A DNA stretch of 38,356 nucleotides from Marine group II euryarchaeote REDSEA-S42_B7. GTDB taxonomy: Archaea > Thermoplasmatota > Poseidoniia > Poseidoniales > Thalassarchaeaceae. The notes under the pieces are model-generated. The model was not told the DNA's origin. It ran no database searches and saw nothing but the letters and a program-made list of their open reading frames with translations. The stretch's first letter is position 1. Every line of letters starts with the position of its first letter. This document shows, in pieces, positions 1 to 8,762 of the stretch. Position numbers and translations under genes: made by a program. The stretch covers positions 1 through 38,356 of the forward strand of contig LURZ01000036.1 in assembly GCA_001629255.1 (NCBI GenBank), read 5' to 3'.

Positions 1-3000
1 CTGCCAACATTTTCCAAGGTTTGGAGGAACTCGGGAATAGGCACTCCCAGGACTCGTTTCAGATCTCTGTGGCCAGCAACTAAGGCTCGCCCAGGCATAC
101 CCGCCATGATTATTGTGATCCTTCTTATCTCTTCACAACATGCTACCTACGGCATTGACTCCGGTATACCGGGAAATGACAGGTCCGCAAATGAGGTCGA
201 TCAGAGCATCTACGACTTGGCACCAGATATTCTGAGGCAGGATCTTCTAGGCTTGTTCTCAGTTATGAACAGCGAACAGTACGATCCCAGCGAATCAGGG
301 CTTTGGTATCTAGGGACCTTCGGACCGAGCTTCGGAGGACAAGGATGGAATGACGCATATCAGTGGCTTTCTGAGCAAGACAGCGACGTTCCATTCAGCG
401 AAAGACCGGCCTTCGTATCTTGGTGGGATTACGGTTTCCAGGCCCTTGCTTCCGGAGATCACCCCACCGTGGCAGACAACTTCCAGTCAGGAATCCCGAA
501 TAGCGGTGCAATGCTCCTATCTTCAGGACAAGAGGACACTCTATCTTTGTTCATCTCAACACTTGCCTTCGGTGACAGGAAGCTGAATGATATGGTTCTT
601 GGAGAAGACTTCCTGGCTGCATTGGAACCAGAACTGTCCGGAGAACAAATCCAGGAGTTCCAAGATATACTATCGAATGAGGACCTCGAGTTCCTGAAAA
701 CGCGATCAATGGCAGTAGTTGCAGAATACGGCGAGGTACAGATGCTAAAGGGCAATCCGTTGGACGATTACGGGATTCCCTTATCCGATGCAGGTCACAT
801 GTTCTTAATCATAAAGGAAGGCGAACAGTTCGAAGAACCCACGACTAATGAATCAGAGGCTAAGACCCTTTTCAACAACGCACGTGGGTCAGGATTGAAT
901 TCAGAGTACGAAATTCTCGATTTTGAAGACGCGAAACATTACAGCATCGGCGGCTACCTTTACACCCGAGACATAATTGACGACTACTACGACGTATCTA
1001 CTGCAATTCACCGCACTAACGCGAAGTTCGGCATGGCTAGGGCCTTCCTGACAGCGGCATTGGACCTAGAACAACTCGTAAGCGTCTATCACAAGATTTC
1101 CTCAATCGACAACTATGAGGTGTCCGACTTCGAGAAATCCCATGGAAGCACAACAACAAGGAATCATGAAATCAGATACTTTGCCGTAGACAATCGCCTC
1201 TATCCACTGGGCGGAAGGGCATATCAGGATTTCCAGTCTTACCACAGAGGGGCATATTCAGGGATCTTCCATGCACCTACGGGCCTCTCCGGCCTAGATA
1301 TGGATACGTACATCACAACTACCTATGAGACCAATCAGGGGCCTAAGAACCTCCAGGAATTCTTGGACCAGCAGATGTCGGACCTCAGGGCACAGGCATC
1401 AGGTGCGTCCACTGGGGAGGATATGATCCAATTAACCGATAGGAGCTACCAGCATCAAGCCGGATTCTTTGACACAATGATTGCTAGGACCTACGTCGGA
1501 TACGGGACGTCTACCCTTGGATTGCCATCGATCAGCGGACAGGTAGGAGATGCTGATACCCCATCGACTTGGATTCTCCCAAACTCACTCACAGGGACTC
1601 CCGGGAGTTACTTACAGGGCTCTATGGCCCTCCCAGGAGCGATGATGAATCACTTCGTTCTATCCAATTGGTATGACCCGACTAATGGTTCACATTGCCA
1701 GGAAATCCAGATTTTCGGAACAGCTTCCACGGTAGCAGGCTCGACCAAGCTGACCGACGTCATGCTGTCAACAGACGCTACACTCTCAACCGGTTGGTCC
1801 GCTGTTCAGTCAGGCGGTCCTTGGGAAGTATCACCGATTGAAGATGGAGTTATTCCCACTGGATCCTCGATTCCCACCTACAGCAGCGCAATCTCATTCG
1901 AGGCCAAGACCTTGGACATCAGCAATGGCGCTACAAGCACAAGCAATGCAACAGATTTCGTTCTAACCGGGAAGGTAGACAAGTACTGCGGCTCAATCTA
2001 CGACTCCAACAGGAATGTGAAGATTCTGAAGTACTACAGCGGAGCCACTCTGGAGGGGACTGTGTCTCTAGACGGGATCGGTCCAGTCCCAAATGCCAGG
2101 ATACTGATTGAGAGAGACGCATTCAGTGGGGAGGAGGTAGAAGTCGACGGTCAGGTCGTTGACAGAGATTCCAGAACATACTGGATCCCCATCGGTAGCA
2201 CTCAGGCGAATGAAGATGGACTCTTCTCCTTCAAGGTACCAGCAGGAAAGATCCGGGTATCCGCCTTCTCGGGAGAACCAGATTTAGAATCAGCCAGAAC
2301 ATCAATTATATCGGGATCAGGCTCCTCCATGCAAGAACTATTCGTAGAGACCTCCCAGAATAGGAATGTGAATGCGATAACGGGAATCCTTGGGAACGTA
2401 TACGGCTCCACATGGCTATCCGAAACAATCGTCAATGTATCCGGAACAGATGGACACAGCAATGGCCGAGAAATAATTCAGGCTCCTATCTCGGTGGCCC
2501 CATCATCCGCTGCAGGAATCCTGGAATGGTCCGGCGAACTTGACTTCGACGGAGAACCTGTACTTTCAGCTCAAGTTATCCTCACACCATCCTCAGAAGA
2601 GGTTTCCATTCAACCCTATGTTGCCATGACCTCCAATGGAACCATGGAGGGCGAAGACCTGGAGTTCACTGGAACCGGAGAAGCGACATTCATGGGCGAA
2701 GGATCTGTAGAGAGCATGGGTTCAGTTTCCGTTCGGGAATTCACCGGTTCTCACACCCAGACCATCTACGACAACCACAGCATCACAGGACAGGGGCAGT
2801 TCTCCGGTACGGGCACCTTCGATGGCTCAATCACAGGCGACTTCCCCGGTTGTTCAGGAGACTCCGTCCCGGATGGCTCGGATGCATGCTTAGTTAGTGA
2901 GGACAACTACATACTGAACGGAACAATAAACGGCTCTGGAAAGTTCACTTCATTCGGGATTAGCGAATTCACAAGAAATCTATTCCAGGCCACATTCATA

Positions 3001-6000
3001 GGATCCGGCATATTCACCACAGACTCAAACCAGAATCTTTCGTCATACGGCACAATAAATGGTACGGGCACCTTCTCTGGACACGCTCTGTTCAGCGGGC
3101 CCATGGTCAGTCCTGGTTCGTTCCACGTTGTAGACGCTCTACCTGGAGAATATCTGTTATCCGTAGACTTCGGGGACGGAGACGCTGTGGAGTTAACGGC
3201 ACCATTCAGAATCCCACTATCGTCAACAGATATCCAAACCCCAGTTACGATTTACGGAGGCGCAATAAAGGGCCAAGTATCCCTTTTCTCCGGTAAACCA
3301 GTTTCCGAGGAAAGAGTATCCATATTCTCAATTAACGGGTCGAGCGAAGACTCTGTACTTGAGTGCCAAGGAGTAATTACCCATCCATGCTACGTATCTA
3401 CAGATGAAACCGGCTCTTTTGCAGTCGGCCCAATTGTGCCAGGAACCTACATCGCCGAAATAGATTCAGACGAGGACGGATTCCCAGAATTGTCACAGAT
3501 TTTCACCTTTGAATCAGATCAAGCTACGTTGGTCACATTCCCATCCGAGATACCTAAAACTTCTGATATCACATTCACCCTTTCGGACGAAGGAACGAGC
3601 GTAGACGACCTAGAGTTGCAGTTCTTGCCCGAGGATCAGAATAGAGCACCAGTATCCGTGATTTTTGACAACGAATCAAAAACCTACCACGCAGAATTAC
3701 TCCATGGTGATTGGGTTCTGAACTACACTCTGGGTGACAATAAGCAACTATGGCAAAGGGTGAAGGTAGCCGAATCAGACATATCTGATTCGTTCCAATT
3801 CCTGGTTAGTCAATCCGTTAATGGAATAGTTTTGAACAAACCAAACAAGGACGGATCGGCCCCGCAGATTGAGTCAAGAGTGATTAATCAACAGGTCGTA
3901 TTCCAGTGGGAAGGATTCGCCATAACCGCGACCACTGACTCATTCGGGGAGTTCAGTGCCCTTCTACCACGTGGAGCATTTGTACAGGCGACTGTTGAGA
4001 GGATGATTGGTGCTGGTGGCTTCTATTCTAACGGTACCAGCTTCGAGGTAGAAGAAGGGATGGAAAACGTCACTATAGAACTAACAGATTCCATGATGGT
4101 GCTTGGCGAAGTAAGCCTGAACCGAGAAGGTAATACGTACAACCAAGGATTCTCAGGTTGGTATCCAGTCCATGCCCTAGCGAACAACCTCGATGGTGAA
4201 ACAACTGCTGTATGGAGGGAGGAAGTTGATGACTTGGGGCGCTTCGATATGCTCCTACCAGTAGGAAACTGGTCATTCACACTCGACGCAGGGGGGATGT
4301 CCTCTAATTCCGTGACAAAGGAAGTCAACATCTCCATGGAAGGAGTTGTAGAATTGTTGGCTTTACCACTGGAGAACAGTACCGTCCGCATCGATTTCTT
4401 CATCGACCACGAGGGAGACAACAATGCATCAAATGGCACTCCTGTCAACTATCCCTTCGAAATAAATGCTGAAGTAATGCTGGAACCGGGAAGATACCGA
4501 ATCGTGGTCGAGAGGGCTAACTCTTCTGCCGACGAGCCGTTCGATACGCTCTATGACACGAACGAAATATTCGATGTGGAAATAGACGCCTCAACGATTG
4601 AGCGTTCGGTTGGTTTCGAACCAAGATGGCTGACTAACATCACTTTTAGAAACGAGAGCGGGGAAGTAATGCCCAATCACGAAATAAAACTTCAATCAGT
4701 GGACACTGGATGGACTCAGACATACTTCACTGATTTAGAGGGAATGCTTGTAGAGTACCTCGAAGAAGGGGACTGGATCGTGATCGTTGAAGATTTCGAG
4801 ACCAACTCGGATGTCTTCGAGGGTCTCAGAATGGACATTACTGTGAACCAGGATTCAGCGGGAACCAGCTACGACTTCTACACCCAGGAGCTAGCGCAAG
4901 TCACCTTGACTCTGCAGTCATCCTCAGAAGTGGCCAATGCTGAGGAAATAGAAATCACGGTCACGTCACAAGAAGGGCTAGGCTCCTTCCAAACTTCGGT
5001 TGACGGCCTTGAACAGGCTCTGGAAATCAGACTCGTCCCAGGGCTGTGGAACGTAGAGGTAAATCAAACCAGTCAGGATGGAGTCAGAATTCTCTTGGCC
5101 AACTCCACTCTGATCGAGTCAGGAGTCAACGTGGGTCCCGATCACCAGATCTACATGACGGTGCAAAAGCTAGTTAGGGTCAGCGGCAAAGTATTTTGGG
5201 ATCTCGATGCTGATGGTACTCCTGGTTTCTCTGAGGGCCTGGCAAATGCAACCATTAACCTTGTTGGAAACGACGACAGTCAACAAATCACCACTAGCGA
5301 TAGCGGAGAATGGTCCACTTACCTGCCCTCATTGAGCACGTGGAACCTCACAGTCGAGAAGACAGGATTCGACACCCAGAACGCAACCATAGAACTCGGA
5401 GAAACATCGCTCATCGAGGATATCGAGATTTCTGCAGGAGAGGTAGAGGTCTCAGGGACAATCTCCTATTTGGATCAAGCTTGTGTTTCCGGTGGTGACT
5501 GGTCTGTTTCCATAATTCCATTTCACGGAATTGCCAGAGATCGCGTACTAGTCTCAGGAAACAGTGAAGGAGAGTGGACAACGCTTCTACGACCGGGAAG
5601 CTGGGTCGTTTACTCCACAACATCTGACGTAACACCAGGGTGTCAGGGACTAGTGTCAATCGACCCCCTGGTTGTCGGAGTTGAAGGGGGTACAGTTGAC
5701 TCTGAACTCACGATAGGGGGAACCCTGAACCTAGATACAAGTTGGCTTGATTTCGAGGGAGGGGAGCACGAACTAATTGAGATTGAAGACTACGACCTAG
5801 TGATCGATTTCAACTCAATGTCCTGGAACGAGGAGCTTGACGAGGACGGCACTCTATCGCTACTGCTTCTCCCTGGAACTATTCAGACATCCAGCGACTT
5901 CGAATTAAATGAAGAGGGCAGGAACGTTTCCTATTCTGGAGGAAAGGGAGTTACAATCAGGGCTGGTCAGGAAAGCCCGCTAACCACTCTCAGCATAGAG

Positions 6001-7419
6001 AGGGTTTCCAAACAAGATGTGACCCTCTCCGTTCAGGGCCCGGATACTATCCAGGTCCAGGTGTTGGATCAGACTTGCACAAACGACGACGATGCAGACG
6101 GTGTAATCAACGGTGAGGACGCATTCCCACAGGATTCCAGCGAGTGGAGCGATAACGACGGTGACGGTATAGGCGATAATGAAGACCCAGACGATGATGA
6201 AGATGGGACTATCGACATCGACGATGATTTCCCACTAGGGCAGGGGCTCTTCGAGAATCAAGACCTTGGTTGCAAGTACAATGATGCGTACTTCAATGTC
6301 ACAGTGGATTACCAAGGTCACAACTCATTCGATGAATACACAGTAGTAGGTACGGTCCCTGGAGCCGATGGTGCGCAGTGGAGTGTGGAGTTCCAGAACT
6401 CTACAGGTTTTTGGTCGAACACCCACTCTTTCGACTTGGGCCTAGGAAACTCAGACTTATCGGATCAAATCAAACTTAGAGTAGTTCCCGCCTTTGTGGG
6501 CTCTGCACACCACTTCCCCTCGGGGCACATGGTCCTGGTCAAACTCTCAACAAACCAAGGATACTCCTCTCAAATCGAACTTACAGTGGAAGTGCCTCCG
6601 GCTAGAGGATTAGAGATATATGAGCCAGACAACGTGTACTTTGATGTGGAAGAAAGAGCTGTGACTATGGAGATACCGTTCAAGAACACCGGTAACTCGG
6701 ACGAACTATTCTTCTTCGAATTCGAACAGAGCGATTGGTGGGAGGTTGCCGGACCCAGTACACAACCAGCATCACCGTTCTCGGATGGTACTGCAACCTT
6801 CACTTTCGTTAGATCTAGCGAAGTAGAACTCCCAAGTCAGTACACTGAAGAAATAACATTCACGGTCACTGATCAGAATAACAACTCATACCCGGGAGAA
6901 ACCATACTTGTAATGGACGCCCCATCTTTGTCCATAGACGGGAGCACAGTCGACCTCCTTGGAAGCGACTTCGCGACATTCGGGGAAATTGAGACCTATT
7001 CTTTGAATATCACCAATTCAGGTAATGTAGACGCAGACAGCGTTACTCTGGCTGCAGCGCTATGCTCGGATATAAGATGTGAAAATTTCGTTGGAGTCAA
7101 CGCAACATCTAGCGGTTCAGTTCCAGCAGCTGGCGAGTCCACATTCTTGATTAATATGGATTTCACTCAGTTTGACGAGTCAAAGAAGTACTTCATCAAA
7201 TTCTACCTCGAGGGAGAACTTACTGATGAGATATCTGAACCATGTAATGATATCCTACCTGAAGGCGAGACATCTTGTGTATTCGAAGCGCAACTCTGGA
7301 CTAGCTCCGAGGAAAACGACGGTCTCCAGTACCTATCCTATGTTTTCCTGGTCATGCTAATAGCTGCACTCCTGTACTTCACTAGGAGGCCAACCAGACG
7401 AGTTAGCGCCCCGTTCTAA
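1..7419 (+). CDS. aglB: Giant AglB/STT3-type oligosaccharyltransferase, 5' end outside the window
   Basis: Transfers a lipid-linked glycan to Asn of N-x-S/T sequons on the outer face of the membrane. The frame is open from base 1 with no stop, so the first in-window ATG (106) is internal, not the start. Bases 100-155 encode a hydrophobic segment (IPAMIIVILLISS) after a basic loop, fitting the last helix of the STT3 membrane domain. WWDYG, the family's catalytic signature, is at 421-435, followed by GDHPTVADN, as in archaeal AglB. The AglB-like soluble domain runs to about 1550. About 1,900 further residues follow: carboxypeptidase-regulatory/Cna-B-like beta domains (for example about 2040-2290, 3250-3520, 5170-5430), a Gly-rich repeat block (2650-3110), Asp-rich calcium-type repeats (6079-6240), a CARDB-like region and a C-terminal membrane helix (7330-7383) with a short basic tail. 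This is far longer than ordinary AglB (roughly 600-1,100 residues). The OST identity is strong; the domain names in the tail are inference. Confidence 0.85.
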   Translation: MPTFSKVWRNSGIGTPRTRFRSLWPATKARPGIPAMIIVILLISSQHATYGIDSGIPGNDRSANEVDQSIYDLAPDILRQDLLGLFSVMNSEQYDPSESGLWYLGTFGPSFGGQGWNDAYQWLSEQDSDVPFSERPAFVSWWDYGFQALASGDHPTVADNFQSGIPNSGAMLLSSGQEDTLSLFISTLAFGDRKLNDMVLGEDFLAALEPELSGEQIQEFQDILSNEDLEFLKTRSMAVVAEYGEVQMLKGNPLDDYGIPLSDAGHMFLIIKEGEQFEEPTTNESEAKTLFNNARGSGLNSEYEILDFEDAKHYSIGGYLYTRDIIDDYYDVSTAIHRTNAKFGMARAFLTAALDLEQLVSVYHKISSIDNYEVSDFEKSHGSTTTRNHEIRYFAVDNRLYPLGGRAYQDFQSYHRGAYSGIFHAPTGLSGLDMDTYITTTYETNQGPKNLQEFLDQQMSDLRAQASGASTGEDMIQLTDRSYQHQAGFFDTMIARTYVGYGTSTLGLPSISGQVGDADTPSTWILPNSLTGTPGSYLQGSMALPGAMMNHFVLSNWYDPTNGSHCQEIQIFGTASTVAGSTKLTDVMLSTDATLSTGWSAVQSGGPWEVSPIEDGVIPTGSSIPTYSSAISFEAKTLDISNGATSTSNATDFVLTGKVDKYCGSIYDSNRNVKILKYYSGATLEGTVSLDGIGPVPNARILIERDAFSGEEVEVDGQVVDRDSRTYWIPIGSTQANEDGLFSFKVPAGKIRVSAFSGEPDLESARTSIISGSGSSMQELFVETSQNRNVNAITGILGNVYGSTWLSETIVNVSGTDGHSNGREIIQAPISVAPSSAAGILEWSGELDFDGEPVLSAQVILTPSSEEVSIQPYVAMTSNGTMEGEDLEFTGTGEATFMGEGSVESMGSVSVREFTGSHTQTIYDNHSITGQGQFSGTGTFDGSITGDFPGCSGDSVPDGSDACLVSEDNYILNGTINGSGKFTSFGISEFTRNLFQATFIGSGIFTTDSNQNLSSYGTINGTGTFSGHALFSGPMVSPGSFHVVDALPGEYLLSVDFGDGDAVELTAPFRIPLSSTDIQTPVTIYGGAIKGQVSLFSGKPVSEERVSIFSINGSSEDSVLECQGVITHPCYVSTDETGSFAVGPIVPGTYIAEIDSDEDGFPELSQIFTFESDQATLVTFPSEIPKTSDITFTLSDEGTSVDDLELQFLPEDQNRAPVSVIFDNESKTYHAELLHGDWVLNYTLGDNKQLWQRVKVAESDISDSFQFLVSQSVNGIVLNKPNKDGSAPQIESRVINQQVVFQWEGFAITATTDSFGEFSALLPRGAFVQATVERMIGAGGFYSNGTSFEVEEGMENVTIELTDSMMVLGEVSLNREGNTYNQGFSGWYPVHALANNLDGETTAVWREEVDDLGRFDMLLPVGNWSFTLDAGGMSSNSVTKEVNISMEGVVELLALPLENSTVRIDFFIDHEGDNNASNGTPVNYPFEINAEVMLEPGRYRIVVERANSSADEPFDTLYDTNEIFDVEIDASTIERSVGFEPRWLTNITFRNESGEVMPNHEIKLQSVDTGWTQTYFTDLEGMLVEYLEEGDWIVIVEDFETNSDVFEGLRMDITVNQDSAGTSYDFYTQELAQVTLTLQSSSEVANAEEIEITVTSQEGLGSFQTSVDGLEQALEIRLVPGLWNVEVNQTSQDGVRILLANSTLIESGVNVGPDHQIYMTVQKLVRVSGKVFWDLDADGTPGFSEGLANATINLVGNDDSQQITTSDSGEWSTYLPSLSTWNLTVEKTGFDTQNATIELGETSLIEDIEISAGEVEVSGTISYLDQACVSGGDWSVSIIPFHGIARDRVLVSGNSEGEWTTLLRPGSWVVYSTTSDVTPGCQGLVSIDPLVVGVEGGTVDSELTIGGTLNLDTSWLDFEGGEHELIEIEDYDLVIDFNSMSWNEELDEDGTLSLLLLPGTIQTSSDFELNEEGRNVSYSGGKGVTIRAGQESPLTTLSIERVSKQDVTLSVQGPDTIQVQVLDQTCTNDDDADGVINGEDAFPQDSSEWSDNDGDGIGDNEDPDDDEDGTIDIDDDFPLGQGLFENQDLGCKYNDAYFNVTVDYQGHNSFDEYTVVGTVPGADGAQWSVEFQNSTGFWSNTHSFDLGLGNSDLSDQIKLRVVPAFVGSAHHFPSGHMVLVKLSTNQGYSSQIELTVEVPPARGLEIYEPDNVYFDVEERAVTMEIPFKNTGNSDELFFFEFEQSDWWEVAGPSTQPASPFSDGTATFTFVRSSEVELPSQYTEEITFTVTDQNNNSYPGETILVMDAPSLSIDGSTVDLLGSDFATFGEIETYSLNITNSGNVDADSVTLAAALCSDIRCENFVGVNATSSGSVPAAGESTFLINMDFTQFDESKKYFIKFYLEGELTDEISEPCNDILPEGETSCVFEAQLWTSSEENDGLQYLSYVFLVMLIAALLYFTRRPTRRVSAPF
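2650..3110 (+). repeat. Gly-rich short repeat block inside the AglB ectodomain
   Basis: The translated sequence repeats a short unit of the form [T/N]-G-[T/S/Q]-G-x-F-x-[G/S], for example FTGTGEATF, GQGQFSGTGTFDG, NGSGKFTSFG, GSGIFTT and NGTGTFSG. It alternates polar Gly/Thr/Ser with an aromatic residue and carries several N-x-S/T sequons. A regular beta structure (solenoid or hairpin stack) is likely but not proven. This is a protein-level repeat; no exact long DNA repeat was seen. Confidence 0.6.
6079..6240 (+). repeat. Asp-rich calcium-type (thrombospondin type 3-like) repeats in the AglB tail
   Basis: The translation reads DDDADGVINGEDAFP, DNDGDGIGDNEDPDD and DEDGTIDIDDDFP, the DxDxDG calcium-ligand pattern of thrombospondin type 3 repeats. 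It probably forms a rigid Ca-binding spacer between the beta domains and the membrane-proximal part of the ectodomain. Calcium binding is inferred from the pattern. Confidence 0.75.
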
Positions 7420-7451
7420 TACTACCACCTCGGAGATAGGGTTGGACAAAC

Positions 7452-8687
7452 ATGCGTGGAATCTCGCATCTCGAACTCATGCCAGAACCCGAGGACCCAA
7501 GCCTACTTACCGCAGTAGACACAGATGCACCGGGTTATCCTGGAAAGGCATATGGCCTCACTGATGAGGAAGCAAGGAAGCTAAGATGGCCAATGGGTCC
7601 AATTATCAACTTCCTTTGGCCATGGGGTGCAGTAGGATTCTCAGCCATAGTAGTCTCAGTTATGCTTGTGTACCCTTCAATATATTCTGTACTTGGTAAC
7701 GTCCTGGATTCAGAATGGGCTTTCGAGGACTCCGGCATTAGAGCACTCCAGAGTTCTGGAACAATGGGGGAAGGCGTCAATGTCTGCATCGTAGACACGG
7801 GAATTGACATCAACCATCCCGACTTCTATGACCTGTCTTTGGAAGGCTTCCGAGACTTCTATACTGAGGTCAATGAACCGGTTCGAGACATCGGACAAGC
7901 TAGTCATGGAACCCTGATGGCAGGGCTATTAGTCGCAAACGGATCATTTGTCGGTGCAGCACCAGAAGTCTCCCTATCCGTGGCTATAGCGCTTGGACCC
8001 GATGGCAAGTCTGCAAATGAGAGAATGGTCTCTCAAGCGATAAGATGGTGTAGAATTTCACAGGATGCAGATATCATATCGCTCAGCCTAGGCTCTGAGC
8101 CAGGTTCTATTTTCGCTTCTTCATCAGATACCACCGTAGCAGTAAAAGAGGCTCTTACAGAGGGTATTTTCATAGTCGCAGCGGCAGGAAATATTGATTC
8201 AGAGCAGAACTCCTCGGACGTTTCGTCCCCTGCAAGTCTCCCAGGAGTTATTGCTGTAGGGGCGCACGGAAAATCAGGAGATCCATGGAAGGATAGCGCC
8301 AGGGGGTCATTGGTCGACCCAGAAACAGGTGAAAATAGGACCTTCCCGGACCAAAAACCTGAGATTGTAGCCCCAGGAGTTGATCTTTGGTCCTGTATAG
8401 ATAGCGAAAGAGACCCTCCATACGCCTTCTCAACAGGAACAAGTGACTCCACCGTGATGGTTACGGGTGCACTGGCCCTAATTATTGCAATTCACGGAGA
8501 ACAAATTGCAGGTGATGACGGGGAAATCGACGAGCAAGAGATGCGACTGGTCAAGGTTGCACTGGCTAACTCTGCCAAGAAAACAGCAGGTCAGGTTCAG
8601 ATACATGACCAGAAAAGCGGATACGGTCTACTAGATGCAATTGAGTGGTCTGAACAGGTCCAGAAGGAGTTCGGATTAGGAACTTAG
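7452..8687 (+). CDS. Membrane-anchored subtilisin-like serine protease (S8 family)
   Basis: 411 residues. The catalytic triad is visible: Asp115 in VDTGID, His152 in SHGT, Ser331 in GTSDST, with the oxyanion Asn247 in AAAGN. The serine loop reads GTSDST rather than the usual GTSMAxP, but the nucleophile is present. A short N-terminal region (1-50) precedes one hydrophobic segment (about 52-78), and the protease domain starts almost at once, so this looks like a type II membrane protein with the catalytic domain outside and no classical inhibitory propeptide. It lies 32 nt after the oligosaccharyltransferase on the same strand with no clear promoter between, so co-transcription is likely. A plausible job is processing or quality control of exported surface proteins, perhaps of the neighbouring giants. 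The family is certain; the substrate is unknown. Confidence 0.93.
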   Translation: MRGISHLELMPEPEDPSLLTAVDTDAPGYPGKAYGLTDEEARKLRWPMGPIINFLWPWGAVGFSAIVVSVMLVYPSIYSVLGNVLDSEWAFEDSGIRALQSSGTMGEGVNVCIVDTGIDINHPDFYDLSLEGFRDFYTEVNEPVRDIGQASHGTLMAGLLVANGSFVGAAPEVSLSVAIALGPDGKSANERMVSQAIRWCRISQDADIISLSLGSEPGSIFASSSDTTVAVKEALTEGIFIVAAAGNIDSEQNSSDVSSPASLPGVIAVGAHGKSGDPWKDSARGSLVDPETGENRTFPDQKPEIVAPGVDLWSCIDSERDPPYAFSTGTSDSTVMVTGALALIIAIHGEQIAGDDGEIDEQEMRLVKVALANSAKKTAGQVQIHDQKSGYGLLDAIEWSEQVQKEFGLGT

Positions 8688-8732
8688 ACTACCGATTCAC
8701 CTGATGCAAAGTGACGCCGGCGTAACGTATGG

Positions 8733-8738
8733 TTATAT
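8733..8738 (+). promoter_or_regulatory. TATA-like box of the beta-helix surface protein gene
   Basis: TTATAT begins 30 nt before the ATG at 8763, the spacing expected for a leaderless archaeal transcript. This favours 8763 over the next in-frame ATG at 8781 and suggests the gene has its own promoter although the protease gene is close upstream. Confidence 0.55.
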
Positions 8739-8762
8739 TGGCAAGTTGTCGTCCGAAGACCA

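Noticed and set aside
106-120. ATG 106 as the start of the first gene
   Set aside because: The frame is open back to base 1, and starting here would cut off the STT3 membrane domain that must precede WWDYG.
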